This document shows, piece by piece, positions 33,756-44,799 of a stretch of DNA of 64,000 nt; position 1 is the first letter of the stretch, and each line of letters starts with the position of its first letter. The translations under genes and the position numbers were made by a program. The DNA is from Liolophura sinensis (lineage: Eukaryota; Mollusca; Polyplacophora; Chitonida; Chitonidae), in the NCBI RefSeq assembly GCF_032854445.1, contig NC_088305.1, positions 4,591,606 through 4,655,605 on the forward strand, given 5' to 3'. The notes beneath the pieces are model-generated. The model made no database searches and was not told the origin of the DNA. It saw only the letters and a list, made by a program, of their open reading frames with translations.

Positions 33756-34572
33756 TTGTCTGGCGAACATGAGAATGTCATGAATTCGCCTAATTCTAGT
33801 TTTAAGTCGCAAACAACTTGGGAACAAGACCTAGTCGCACGGCCAACATCAGATGGAATATTACTGCTCAGTATTTGCGTAGTGAAAACTCTAGTCGCTC
33901 TAGGAGACCTCTTTTCTGGCATAGCTTACCTGCAAAAGGGGACTTTCGTAGCTTGTCATACGTCTTGTTTCACATCCGTTGTGATTCGTTTACTGTCTGA
34001 TGTCCTCATATTAGCACTTGGTGATATGAGCGGTTTTGTCTCCCCCTCTACTTGCATCACATTGGTCAGCCTCCAGTTGAGGAATTTTACCGGGTAATAC
34101 GTTTCAATTACAGTCGCTATAGTGGTCGTTATGAGACATCTGACACAGCCTCTGCAAACCAACCCGATTCAAGCCTGGTTTGCCAATGCAGTTATGTTTG
34201 CCGTATCCATCGCAGTCAACGTGGCTGCTCTCCCACGTCTTATCTGGACGTGGAAAAAGAAGATTCAGTGATACGACTGTAACTGGAAGATTATGTCTTC
34301 CTGGTGTGTACAGAGTTTATTGTTCGGTCTCATCTCTCCGTCAGTTTTCAATGGCTTTTTGGTTGTTGGGCGGAGTACCGTAATGATGAGGGATCAGGCC
34401 AGGCGTGTGGCTGATGTAAATCACTTCGACCAGTTTCTCTACGGATCGTTGATTTCCCGGACACTCTTGTCTTTTCTCACGGTCGTTTGTGATATCTTTG
34501 TCTTTCGTAATCGGCAAATTGTCGCTGGGTTTTCGAAGGTTCAAATCACGCGTTGTGAACTGAAGGAGCAGT
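33756..34572 (+). pseudogene. Seven-transmembrane receptor-like pseudogene, copy 1
   Basis: The plus strand encodes pieces of a hydrophobic multi-pass protein with no visible intron. An N-terminal stretch has NSSFKSQTTWEQDLV and a hydrophobic run (ILLLSICVVKTLVALGDLF). Then comes CITLVSLQLRNFTG followed by TAA (34,096-34,098). In the same frame after the stop are ITVAIVVVMRH, QPLQTNPIQAW and AVMFAVSIAVNVAALPRLIW, resembling helix 3, the second inner loop and helix 4 of rhodopsin-type receptors. The C-terminal frame 34,293-34,574 has LLFGLISPSVFNGFLVV and LISRTLLSFLTVVCDIF. Stops, frameshifts and a ~105-bp deletion against copy 2 make it non-functional. The receptor assignment rests on helix pattern and weak motif likeness only. 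Confidence 0.45.
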
Positions 34573-34599
34573 AAATAAATATGTTTAATACATTATCAG

Positions 34600-35540
34600 T
34601 GGTGAATGTTATATATGTTTTTGCTCTACAACTAAATGTGGGTTACACTCTTTACATGGAAGCTTGTCTCAAGGTTGGTGGAAATGTATCCGTAGAAAAC
34701 AGTGAACCCAAATTGCAGTTCGACGTTGATAATCGCAAGATCAATTCCTAAAACCACGTTGAAACCAAACTACCAAAAACTTAAGAAAGTATACCCACGA
34801 GTCGCAGGAAACTGGCAGGAGAAGATTTGTCTACTTATCACAATACAGAGAAAATTCAGTCGATCAGGCGAGGAATACAGTCTCTAGCGATGTGAATTCT
34901 TTCTGAATACCCACTGAGTCTGGAAGGCAATGCCCCATAGGGTCGCACGTGGCAGCAGAAAGCAACCCTTGTTGACAATATGCCAGACAATAATTATCTT
35001 GACTTCACTTTAAAAACAGTTCTAATGATTCAGCTGCTAACAACAACATATGGAAAAAACTTCTCGTAACATCTTTTGGAGACAGTTAAATTGCGCACCC
35101 TTATAAATTCAATGGCAATAACTAGCCGTTCACCTAAGGCAATTATTTTGCTCTCAGCTCAACCGTCACTAGTCGAGTCTCGAGCTCTTCTTTTCATCGT
35201 GTGTACCGTGATGTCCGGGAAAACTTAGCGGGGGTTGGCTGAAGTACCCGGTACCGGAAAAAGTTCAAGAAAGAATGTCCGTAATGCTTTTCGTGGCGAT
35301 TAATTCTGTGGGTACACGGCCTGATATTTCCTATCAAAGATCAATATTTTCACTCGCTTGAATACAGACCGGATACACGCGCAAAACTCTGCTATAACGA
35401 ATTAATCACCACTAATAGCATTACATACATTTTTCTTGAATTTATACCGGTACTTCAGTCAACGATCGCTGTGTTTTCAAGGACATCACGGCACCTAGGG
35501 TGGAAAGAAGAGCACAAGGCTGTACACATACTTATTGATG
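34600..35540. other. No gene; solo RT 3' repeat at ~34,690-34,800
   Basis: GTTGATAATCGCAAGATCAA and CTTAAGAAAGTATACCCACG mark a solo RT-element 3' end (minus orientation). The rest shows nothing I can support. Confidence 0.5.
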
Positions 35541-35548
35541 ATGGCACT

Positions 35549-35813
35549 TTTTTTTATTTTTTATTGGTGTTTTACGCCGCACTCAAGAATATTTCACTTA
35601 TACGACGGCGGACAGCATTATGGTGGGCGGAAACCGGGCAGACCCCGGGGGAAACCCACGACCATCCGCAGGTTGCTGAAGACCTTCCCACATACGGCCG
35701 GAGAGGAAGCCAGCATGAGCTGGACTTGAACTCACAGCGACCGCATTGGTGAGAGACTCCTGGGTCATTACCCTGCGCTAGCGCGCTAACCAACTGAGCC
35801 ACGGAAGCCCCCA
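35549..35813 (-). mobile_element. SINE-A, full length
   Basis: The complete element on the minus strand: head with A box (TGGCTCAGTTGG) and B box (GAGTTCAAGTCC), body, 3' region and A/T tail. Flanked by a perfect 11-bp target duplication, ATGATGGCACT (35,538-35,548 and 35,814-35,824). Confidence 0.95.
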
Positions 35814-35829
35814 ATGATGGCACTGTAAT

Positions 35830-35945
35830 CTGGTATATGAATCTACGCGTCGAAACATTCGTCAACCATTATGGACGTTCCAGGTCAATAATCGCCAAGC
35901 CAATTCCCAAAACGACATTTAACACAAACCTTCAGAGAACTATAA
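35830..35945 (-). mobile_element. Solo 3' end of the YIDD RT element
   Basis: GCGTCGAAACATTCGTCAACC region, GGACGTTCCAGGTCAATAAT and CCAATTCCCAAAACGACATT. No RT sequence is adjacent; the SINE at 35,549 lies next to it. Confidence 0.6.
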
Positions 35946-36171
35946 GGCGTTAGGGTTATGCTTATGTATATCTGAAATTATTATAGGCCAAATTAGCCTC
36001 CAAAAGATGAGCCCAAATTAAATATCCGCCCGTGGTTCATACTCCAAAAGTTTCACTTACACGATAGCAGACCGTTTTATGGGTGGACGAAGTTACTGAG
36101 AAACTGAGAAACTCTCAACTGAAATATGAAAGTTCACTCTGCGCTGGTGGGAGCCAAGTGGTCATCAACGA

Positions 36172-36500
36172 TTGTTAAGACTGCTTAATGCTACCAATAT
36201 GGTTAAAGACGTACAGCATAGAGAGTAAAACCAGGGCGTCGACGACATTGTCATAGCTGGCAATGGTCATACTTAACCAGTGAAATACAGCCTTTTGTAT
36301 TTACCTCAATTAAGGTTTTATTCTAATTGTTTATGTAAAAGCGTAAATAGCAATGTACACGCCCTCAAGCACCATGGCTCAAGCTGAATAAGGAAAAAAG
36401 AATGCGGTGTTGTTAATTTCAATTTCGGTCGTAACTGGTCTAGAATTATTCAAAATGCAGTGTTGTTATTACATTTAACCTACAATGATATTAAAATCAT
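36172..36500 (+). repeat. Dispersed repeat M
   Basis: CATAGAGAGTAAAACCAGGG, GTTTATGTAAAAGCGTAAATA, AGCACCATGGCTCAAG and CTAGAATTATTCAAAATG recur in the same order at 53,960-54,250, and reversed at 40,470-40,878. No coding capacity or inverted ends are visible. I cannot name the family. Confidence 0.65.
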
Positions 36501-36559
36501 TCAAAGGGACCAGGTCTAGGGGCTGCTGAGTCCACTAGCAGAATCTTGCTTTATTCAGG

Positions 36560-38400
36560 AAAGCAAAAAAGAGAAAGAGGAGCAGTAACGGCAGATAAAG
36601 GGGAAAAATCAACTTCCATATAATAAAAAGCGGTGTTCACAGTGCAATTTGTCACGTCGAGCGAAAATATGACAAGCTGTATTTCTGTCGGGTTCACAAT
36701 TGCGATTTGTCCGACTTTATGATGACATATCAAATAATGTTTGCCATATTTTTGGTTGATTAATTGGTGAACGCGGCAGGAAATCAAGTGGTATTATGAC
36801 AGTGATGAATATTGCAGATGTGGCAGCTTTAAGCCAAAAAAAATGATAAAGTAAACATTGGTGACCACATGAAAAAATAAAGAAATGTGTGACAACCCAG
36901 ACGGTTTGGGGTGGATACAAGCAGAAAAGCTGCAAAGGGACAAGGCAGGCACAGTTAGCATAACCTCTACGAACGGTTAGGGCCTACCTGGCGTTAAAAT
37001 ATTGTTGTTTTTTTTTTGTTTTGTTTTTTTTGTTTTTCACTGAAACCGTTAAAAGATACATACAATCTTCTAAAATATTAAGCGAAGTGTCCAAGTCAGT
37101 CGTTTAAAAATCATTTGAAAATACACCTAGTAGCTTTCACGTCGAAAGAAATTTAATCCTTGTTCCAGAAATTGATACTTAGGACAGCAGTCTTCTGAGT
37201 AACAGCTTAACCTCACAAATATCACTGATTTTAACGAACAAGCTTGAACCGTAGAGCATCCATTTGAACAAGACTTGTACCTATGTGCTGTAGTTGTGAT
37301 CAGAAATAGATTGGAAACGTATGATTGACTGAAAACAAAACAAACATAAATCAACCAGAGTCACCGTCAGTAAAAACGCGTTACTCATGTGCGCCGCGCT
37401 GTCGTTACTGTTAACACTGAATAGCGCTGAATACGCTTACTATGTGCCCTAGTTGTAAAATGTCATCTTTGACTTTAGCGTTATTTTAGAACATTACCTC
37501 GCTTTCACAACGATCCAGAAGTCGACCACATCTCGCCGCTCATTGTCAGGCATCCCGTCGCGCCCCTACACATTCCAGGGATGTGTAAAAACAACAGAAG
37601 CGGAAGCACAAATTTTACGCTATAATACATAGAAATTACCGTTCAAAACGGTTTTGGCCTTTAAAAATCTTTCGGAACAATGTGGAAGATAATATACATG
37701 ACAATGATAATACAAAGATTCGGTAGCATTTTGTCACGTGAACCCCCGCGTGTGATCCACGCAAAAATCTCTCGGGGGGGGGGGGGGAGGGGGGTTGATT
37801 TGCACTGGCGCTTTTCCGGCCCAAAGGGCCGATGCGCGCCAAAACTTGGCGTCATTGAAAATGCTTTTAATCTGGATAGTATATAAAGGAAGAGTATGTT
37901 ATTTAGAACAAAAAGAAGAAGTTTCAATACTAGTGCTATGGACATTGTAGCATTATAGCCGACGAATTTTGGGCTTGATGACTAAAAGAGAAAAAAAAAT
38001 AAGTGTTTGTAGAGGGTCATTTTTCACTAAGATGACCGTTTCTTAATATAGTTATACAATCCATATTTACAGTACAAGATGGGCAGGTACATGGGATAAA
38101 GAGAGATTTTGGGAAAGGTGGTCGTTAGAACACTCAAGATGTTATAACATATACGGAACACAGAGTATAGTACAGGAAGAGCTGAACAGTATACATGCAC
38201 AATACCTGGACAAAAAACAGTAGAAGCGTCAGCTCATATCAGTTCTGTTCGGGTAAAAAAAACGACAACAACCACTTTAAAAGCAACAGATAGGCCGATC
38301 CAACCATGTTAACACTAAAAAAAAAGTATACCTTCATATAATTAATAATACTCAGGCAAATTATGTTTATACAATCATATGAGTGTTATATTCTGTATAC
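36560..38400. other. No gene; G-rich run at ~37,774-37,796
   Basis: Only short, unconvincing open frames. A G run (CGGGGGGGGGGGGGAGGGGG) at 37,774 could form a quadruplex. Part of 38,000-38,400 may be the 3' untranslated end of the adjacent LINE fragment. Confidence 0.45.
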
Positions 38401-38409
38401 TACGGATTA

Positions 38410-39490
38410 TTAAAAACGACGACATCTGCTAAGAAAATTGGCCAGGGCCTGGAAAGTCTTATTTCGGTTCGCTTTAGGATTTAAAACAGATGCTAACGTA
38501 AAATGCCGAAGGCCAATGGAGCGTAAGTCCCGGTAAAGAACACGGCGAACGTTGGAGTGCCGGGTACAAGTAAATAAGAGATGAGCGGTATCATCGTTAA
38601 CTAGGCATATGTCACATAACCCAGATGGGTGCAGATTCATTCTAAATAAATAGGTATTTGTAGGTACATGTCCAGAAATAAGGCGGAAAACTAGCGTTTC
38701 ATCTCGTCGGGAACGTAATGATATTGGCGAATTTAACAAAACAGAACGATTATACTCGTGAAAAAACCTCCCATTATTAGCTTCATCCCACTGCCGCTGC
38801 CAAATATCCACAAACTTAGGTGCGACGTGACTCATAATTTCATTAATGTTTAAGGGCACGTGTATGGATATATCTAAAAAGGATAAAGCTCTCTTCGCCA
38901 GGGAGTCTGCCATTTCGTTCCCCACAATACCGACATGAGCTGGTACCCAGTCAAAACTCACAGAGACGCCCTGGTAACGAAGAGTGGTGCATAAATGTAG
39001 GCCTAGTATTTCAACCACAAGTGATGAAGAATTATACCAGACATAATTTGACATGGCCTGCAAGGAAGATAAAGAATCGGTAAGTATAACAGCCCTGGAA
39101 GGTTTTAGGTCGAGGAGAAACTGGAGAGCACAGATAATAGCTCTAAGTTCTGCTGTAAATACTGAGACAAAATTGGATAATCTAAAGGATTTGGAATATT
39201 TTAACTCTGGAACACAAAAAGCTGCACCAACTCTGTTGCTGTCTGGACACTTGGAGGCATCAGTGTATACCTGCAAGTACTGGGATAGGTCTGTATGTAT
39301 ATATTCCGTAGCACATAGTAAGGAAACATTCGGATTATCAGATTTTTTTCTATCATCGTTCAGAGTAGTCGAAATATAGGGAGGTTCTAGATTCCATGTG
39401 GGGAAATCAGGAACACGGGATGACTGCAAAGCAACATTATCACAATCTAAAGACGAAGATATGTTCTTTGATATCAAACTAAATGGTAAC
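38410..39490 (-). CDS. LINE retrotransposon fragment: RNase H domain and C-terminus
   Basis: Open for 355 codons on the minus strand. A linker (residues ~1-65) leads into an RNase H domain with all four acidic sites: YTDASK (Asp ~72), FTAELRAI (Glu ~109), ILTDSLSSLQ (Asp ~132) and GNEMADSLAK (Asp ~191). A cysteine/histidine cluster near residues 286-304 (CDIC...HLLFTC) follows, then a basic end (SRCRRF). This order is that of the end of the polyprotein in RNase H-bearing non-LTR retrotransposons (I/Jockey-like groups). The reverse transcriptase and endonuclease are absent: similarity stops near 39,490, where a stop lies upstream, so it is a 5'-truncated insertion. The frame has no internal stop, implying a fairly recent insertion. 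Not a host gene. Confidence 0.9.
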
Positions 39491-39819
39491 CCAGCATATT
39501 TAAGTCATGCAAGTTGTCATAAAAGGAAGGTTCGAGCAAACGAGACGAAGCATTATTAACCGAACATTTGAGCCTGAAAAAGAACTTGAGGGTGCGCAGG
39601 CGCCGAGGGATAGACAATGGCCACTCTCTCGGCTTAATTCCCCGATGTATTCAAGCAAGAACAACACAGAATCATCGAATACTTCTGATTTAACGACACA
39701 AATGAGTTACATCGCAGTCAATATGCCAACTTCTGCCTGAGAAACCTCTATCACAGAAGAGGAACACAGAATATATCATGTAGTACAGAAAGGGTTAGCT
39801 CCCATTATCAGTATGCTAG

Positions 39820-40320
39820 AGTCTGGGCTCAGTTTCACAAAGATGTCGCATATGTACGATAATCAAACATACAGGACAATGGTAGGATGATAGCGAAGTC
39901 CAAGATATCGTCCGACAAATGTACGATAAAAATGTCGTACACTACTGTGTGGAACTGGCCACTTTTACACTTTTCTGATAAAAAGTGAATGATAAAATGC
40001 ACCTTACGTCGTTTGTTGTAATTTGTCAAGTGATTTTGTGCGATCTTCCTGGCACACTGTCATACTGACGCCTATGCTCCTGTCGTTAAAACCTTCCCTC
40101 TCACCCTCTTATAAATAAATAAATAAATAAACTATTTGCCACATGTAATTTAATTTAAACTTGGCACAGCTACAAAATATTTTACGACAAATGTACGATC
40201 ATATGCCGTACGTTGCTTTGTGAAACTTGCCCCAATTTTGTACAGCTGTCTTGTATAAAATGCACTATACGTCGTTTGCGGTAATTTGTCAATCAATTTG
40301 ACAGGCAGGGCAAGCCAGTC
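39820..40320 (+). repeat. Diverged direct repeat pair
   Basis: About 39,835-40,040 and 40,180-40,315 share ATGTACGAT, a GTCGTACNNTN...TGTG pattern, CTTACGTCGTTTG/CTATACGTCGTTTG and GTAATTTGTCAA. A short (AAAT)n run lies between them at about 40,110. Confidence 0.5.
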
Positions 40321-40469
40321 AGCAAGCTAAACTTGTTTTGTTTTTATTTCTATTCTGGACGGATCATGCTCTTCATCTTAAAAGGAGTAAATCGGTGAGA
40401 TTTCTTCAAGCATTAAGGGAGTTTAAAATAGATCCTGTGTGTCTCCCATTCTAAGGAAGTAATTCTTAA

Positions 40470-40878
40470 GTTTTTACTTGAGCCATAGAATGAAACCCTG
40501 GATGAGGTAAGTTGACCACAGGCGGTATTTTATCGGATTCGTGTCACCATTGGCCAGCTATTTCAGTCTCTTCGCTGCTTTAGTTTAATTCTTTCTGCTC
40601 TACGTCTTTTATTTGTGTTGTATTTCTGCATAAACCACAATTATGCTGCAGAACAAGGCATACCCAAAGTTTCGTCACTTTGCATTTTTTAAATAATATT
40701 GTATGTGTAGTTAACTGTGGTGACAACATAGCATTTTGACTAATTCTAGAACAGTAACGTATAATACATTGCAATTGCCATCTCTGCGTTTTTTTGCGCG
40801 ATTCTGATTAAACTATGTGCTAGAGGCGTGTAATTTGCTGTGATTTAAGCATTTTGCATGAACAGTTAGAACAAAAAC
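40470..40878 (-). repeat. Dispersed repeat M, reversed, split by SINE-B
   Basis: CTTGAGCCATAGAATGAAAC, CATTTTGACTAATTCTAGAAC, GGCGTGTAATTTGCTGTGAT and GAACAGTTAGAAC. SINE-B is inserted at its right edge. A second M-like copy follows the SINE (41,225-41,430). Confidence 0.6.
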
Positions 40879-41219
40879 CGGTCCCGATAGCACAGTTGGT
40901 AGACCGTCCGCGTCGGGAGCGGTTGATCCAGGGTCAGTCCTGGGACGTGTCACACCAAAGACCTTAAAAGAGGAAGTTGTAGCTTTGGCGTTCAGCATGA
41001 TAGTGCAACGACTGGTTGACCCGTATCAATATAATGGCTCGGGAGGGGCGGCTTATTTGCCTTCGGTAGGGCGTCTCAGTGAAGCGGCATTAGATAAAAG
41101 AGCAGTGGAAATCCGTCCTCCAACAAGGAGGCACATTACATGCACTGTAAGGATTCCTTCGTCGTCAAATGACTGAAAAATTGTTAAGTACGACAATAAA
41201 CCCCAAGCACTCACTCTCT
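40879..41219 (+). mobile_element. SINE-B, full length, recent insertion
   Basis: The tRNA-like head starts GGTCCCGATAGCACAGTTGG and keeps a stem-loop CCGC-GTCGGGA-GCGG, close to the anticodon arm of tRNA-Pro(CGG). A B-box-like GGGTCAGTCCTGGG follows, then a ~260-bp body ending in AAGCACTCACTCTCT. It is bounded by a perfect 16-bp target duplication, CAGTTAGAACAAAAAC (40,863-40,878 and 41,220-41,235). Confidence 0.92.
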
Positions 41220-41439
41220 CAGTTAGAACAAAAACTTATCTGGGGTAAGTTAACAAGAAGCCGTATGTTATCTTTTACGTTTGAACATTTTTTGCTCATC
41301 ACACTGTCGTTTTAACTCTGTGTGCTGTAAACCTTTTATAATATTGTATTACTGCATAAACCGGAGTTGTGCTGGTGGGCTAAATATCCCAGAGAACTAG
41401 TCACCTTGCACTCTTGAATGTCATTGTAGTCTACCTATA

Positions 41440-42830
41440 TACCCAATGACACTACTGAGTACTTTGCAAAAAGAAGTAAACATTGTGTGTGATAGTGAAG
41501 TATACTGAACAAAGAAGGAAATTTCACCCAATTACTTTATGTTCCAAACATATCTACATAGAAAAAAGTGTGCCGCTAGTAGATAGATCTGGTTTATGGG
41601 CGCAATGAGCGTACACTTTGGAACTCCTGATACTCTTGAGTATCTGTCACGTCAAGTCAAATTCACAGATCGAATCCAAGTCTAGCCAGTGGCTGCTATT
41701 GCACAGCTGTTATTGTTCAACGTGTAAACAATTTATTAAGCTTAGAAATAGGTAATGGTATTGTATCAGCTGTATACTGTTGGTGTACCGCATACATGCC
41801 CAAATAACGAAGTTTTATAAAGTAGCTAAATAGCCCCTTATATTTAAAATGATTTAAGTGTGTGCGGGTCACGTGGTTTTGAAAAAGGATTTAGAAACAA
41901 TTGGATCCCAATTAAAAAAAACATAGGTCCTGTCCTTTAATGTATGTTTTCTAAACACTTCGTTCGAAAGTAACACGATGACACGTGTTCTCTCGTCACG
42001 CTGGGTAAATATTGTACACACAATTTGTGTGTGGATAGGTGGTACTTTAATATATTCGATAGTGTTTTGTTCTGATATTAGATTCTTGATACCGATGGTA
42101 AAAGAACTGAAAGCTCCCTTTTACACTAATGTTAGTTTCAGATACTTGAGTTCCAAGAAATTTAAATCACATTTATTCCACCAATATTGAGTTATTAAGA
42201 ACGTGCAGTTGCAATCAACGCGCCAATGAGGTAACCACATTTATATTTATAAACGACCTGGAAATTTTTCACTCCGAACTTGAATTTCGATCGGCATGCC
42301 ATGTCTTGAATATCGACCGTCTTTCCTGTATCATTAAAAACTGATGACCGCTTATTTTTACAAGTTACTTTGTTTGCTCTTTGTATTCTTTATATATCTT
42401 ACATATTCCTTTGAGAACTGTTGTTTTAGGTTGTATTGCCAATAAATCTTGGCCTCTTTATCTTGCAATACCCCTTTATTGTCTGTGAGTGATATACCGG
42501 GCTTGGGTAGATTAGCATATATGACAGCAGAATATTTGATATTTTACTCCTGCCTGCCTGTTGGATGACAGTTACATTCTGTTTAACTTACTCTTATTAT
42601 GAATGTGCTGGCTTCGTTTGAAAAGTTCTGTTGTGTTACAATCGTTTGGTTTCCTTGATGTTACTGCACATTGTCAATAGCTATAACGTTATCATTTATA
42701 CGATAAGTAAATATTGATCCAAGGTCTGGCATTCAAAATAGTTTCTGAGAGGCGATATCGCAATGTCATTGTTTCTTGCACACATAAATTAGCTTAAAAC
42801 TGAGCACACCAAACCCCATGTCCATTTATT
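41440..42830. other. No gene seen
   Basis: About 1.4 kb without a supported feature. 42,285-42,360 has faint likeness to the RT-element 3' region (TCATTAAAAACTGATGACCG). Confidence 0.45.
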
Positions 42831-42838
42831 TTCAAAGC

Positions 42839-42896
42839 CGCACATCAATACCGCACATCAATACCACAAAGCAATGCCGCACATCAATACCGCACA
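42839..42896 (+). repeat. Short tandem repeat CGCACATCAATAC
   Basis: Four imperfect copies of a ~13-14-bp unit just upstream of the receptor-like pseudogene copy 2. Confidence 0.8.
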
Positions 42897-42959
42897 TTCA
42901 GCAAACAAATCCATCACGCTGTACACTAGCAACCAGAAACCAATTTGTCGCAGTTCATC

Positions 42960-43925
42960 TGCTCACCTTTTGAAACAGTTATCAACACTGCTGTCTGGAT
43001 TTACAATTAATGCATCGAATTCTAGTTTTAAGCCGCAAATACCTTGGGAACAAGACCTAATCGTATGGGAAACATCGGACGAGATGTTACTGCTCAGCAT
43101 TTGCGTAATGAAAACTGTAATCGTGCTAGGAGAGCAGTATTCAGGAATGCCTTTCTTGCACAAGGTAACTATCATACTTTGTCAGTGATCTGGTTTTATG
43201 TACGCTGTGATTCGCTTTATGTATCATGTCCTCATAATATCACTTAGTGATAAGGACCGTTTTATCTCCCCTTCCTTTTGCGCTACTCTGGTTGGCCTCC
43301 AGTTGAAGATTTTTACCGGATATAACGTTCCAGTTGCGAGCGCTTGGTTAGTCCTATTAAGACATTCAATAAAACCTATGCATTTTAACCGGATGGTACC
43401 CTGATGTGGCAATGCTGTTGTGTTTGCTTTGTCTCTGGCACTCAGCGTGGCTGCAAACCTTATCTAGACGTCAGAGAACAAAAAAATTCATTGGTACGAC
43501 TGTAACCGGGAGATTCTTCCGTTCTGGTGTGTACAGAGTTTATTGTACGTTCTCATCTCTCCGTCGGTTATCGCTGGTTTGGTGGCTGTGGTGAATAGGG
43601 ATCAGGCCAGGCGTGTTGATGATCAAACCCGTATTGCCTTAACTCGAGAAGAAGTACATGTATCTTGATCTGACGAACAACTACAAAAGCGATCACCAAG
43701 ATTGTGGGCTGTGTATATGTATACCACTGCTGGGCTGCTTATTCCCGTTGATCTCTACGCTGATGTAAATCACTTCGGCTAGTTTCTTTACGGCTCTATG
43801 ATTTCCTGGACTCTCGTACCTTTCCAGACGGTCGTGGTGATATCTGTGCCTTTTTAAAATTTTAATCAGATTGTAGCTGGGCTGCCTGTGTATTTCAGAA
43901 GATTTAAAATGTGTGTTATGAACTG
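42960..43925 (+). pseudogene. Seven-transmembrane receptor-like pseudogene, copy 2
   Basis: Paralogue of 33,756-34,572. NASNSSFKPQIPWEQDLIV is followed by a hydrophobic run (MLLLSICVMKTVIVLGE). From 43,290 the frame has LVGLQLKIFTGYNVPVASAW and LLRHSIKPMHFNRMVP, then a stop, and VVFALSLALSVAANLI. Next comes YDCNREILPFWCVQSLLYVL with SPSVIAGLVAVV (helix 5-like), a charged loop NRDQARRVDDQTRIALTREE, a stop, RLWAVYMYTTAGLLIPVDLY (helix 6-like) and FLYGSMISWTLVPF (helix 7-like). Unlike copy 1, which keeps TAA after FTG, this copy reads GYN there. The intronless layout and the helix-loop-helix rhythm suggest a receptor; several stops make it dead. The exact family is not recognised. Confidence 0.45.
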
Positions 43926-43985
43926 ACAAAGCAGTTTATAGGTAACTAATCATGCTTAACCTTTGCTACATGGACACGTGGTGAT

Positions 43986-44146
43986 TTATTTATTTATATC
44001 TTTGATTGGTGTTTTACGAGGTACTCAAGAATATTTCACTTATACGACGGCGGCCAGCATTATGGTGGGAGGAAACGGGGCTGAGCCCGGGGGAAACTCA
44101 CGACCATCCGCCGGTTGATGGCAAACCAACCCACTTACGGACATGT
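43986..44146 (-). mobile_element. SINE-A, 5'-truncated
   Basis: Tail (ATTTATTTATTTATATC), 3' region (TACTCAAGAATATTTCACTT) and body to CCACTTACGGACATG; the tRNA head is missing. Confidence 0.85.
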
Positions 44147-44414
44147 GGTGATTGTAACTACTGCTTTTCTTTCACGACTAAATGCAACACCTTTATTTCT
44201 TCATTGACATGTATGTACCTTGCTGCATTAATTCTTACCTTAGCGGTACAGGAACACGATGTAATTGTTGTTTCCGCACGAAAATTCCGCACTTATAATT
44301 AAATGTTCCGGATGAGAGCCCGCCAGTCTAGAGCAGTTAACAAAGCTCACTTCTCTGAGAACGTATGTCTTCTAGCAAACTTACGGGATGGTGGGGTATA
44401 CTGTATAATGTAAC

Positions 44415-44759
44415 TTATATTTGTGAATTGGAGCATTCCTCGAATAGTGAGTGAAACAAGACCTCTATATAGGACTGCGTCATGGTTTGGAGATTGATAC
44501 AAGGTGTATCTGTAGGGCTGTGTATTTTTAAAATAATGTAATCAGTTGCTTTATTATTCTGTGCATTGTATTGAACTGCGCACAATAGTAAATTAGTGTG
44601 ATTTTCTTTGGAATGCCTCAGCATATGGGTTTCAACTGAGCCATCCGGCGTTGTTATAATTTGTTTGATAATTGCAAAACACAGACAACCCAAATCTCTA
44701 AGAGAGGATCCCCAGAATTCGCCCCATGTCCTCTTGATACTTGACAGGGCCTTTTTCAT
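44415..44759 (-). CDS. Unrecognised open frame, 114 codons
   Basis: Longest open frame in an otherwise empty stretch. It begins MKKALSSIKRTWGEFWGSSL and contains LRDLGCLCFAIIKQIITTPD. I recognise no domain, signal peptide or splice context. The composition looks protein-like, but it may be chance or a transposon remnant. Confidence 0.2.
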   Translation of the reverse strand: MKKALSSIKRTWGEFWGSSLRDLGCLCFAIIKQIITTPDGSVETHMLRHSKENHTNLLLCAVQYNAQNNKATDYIILKIHSPTDTPCINLQTMTQSYIEVLFHSLFEECSNSQI

Positions 44760-44799
44760 GCGTGTAAGATGTTGTAATGAGCAAATGAAAGAAACATGT

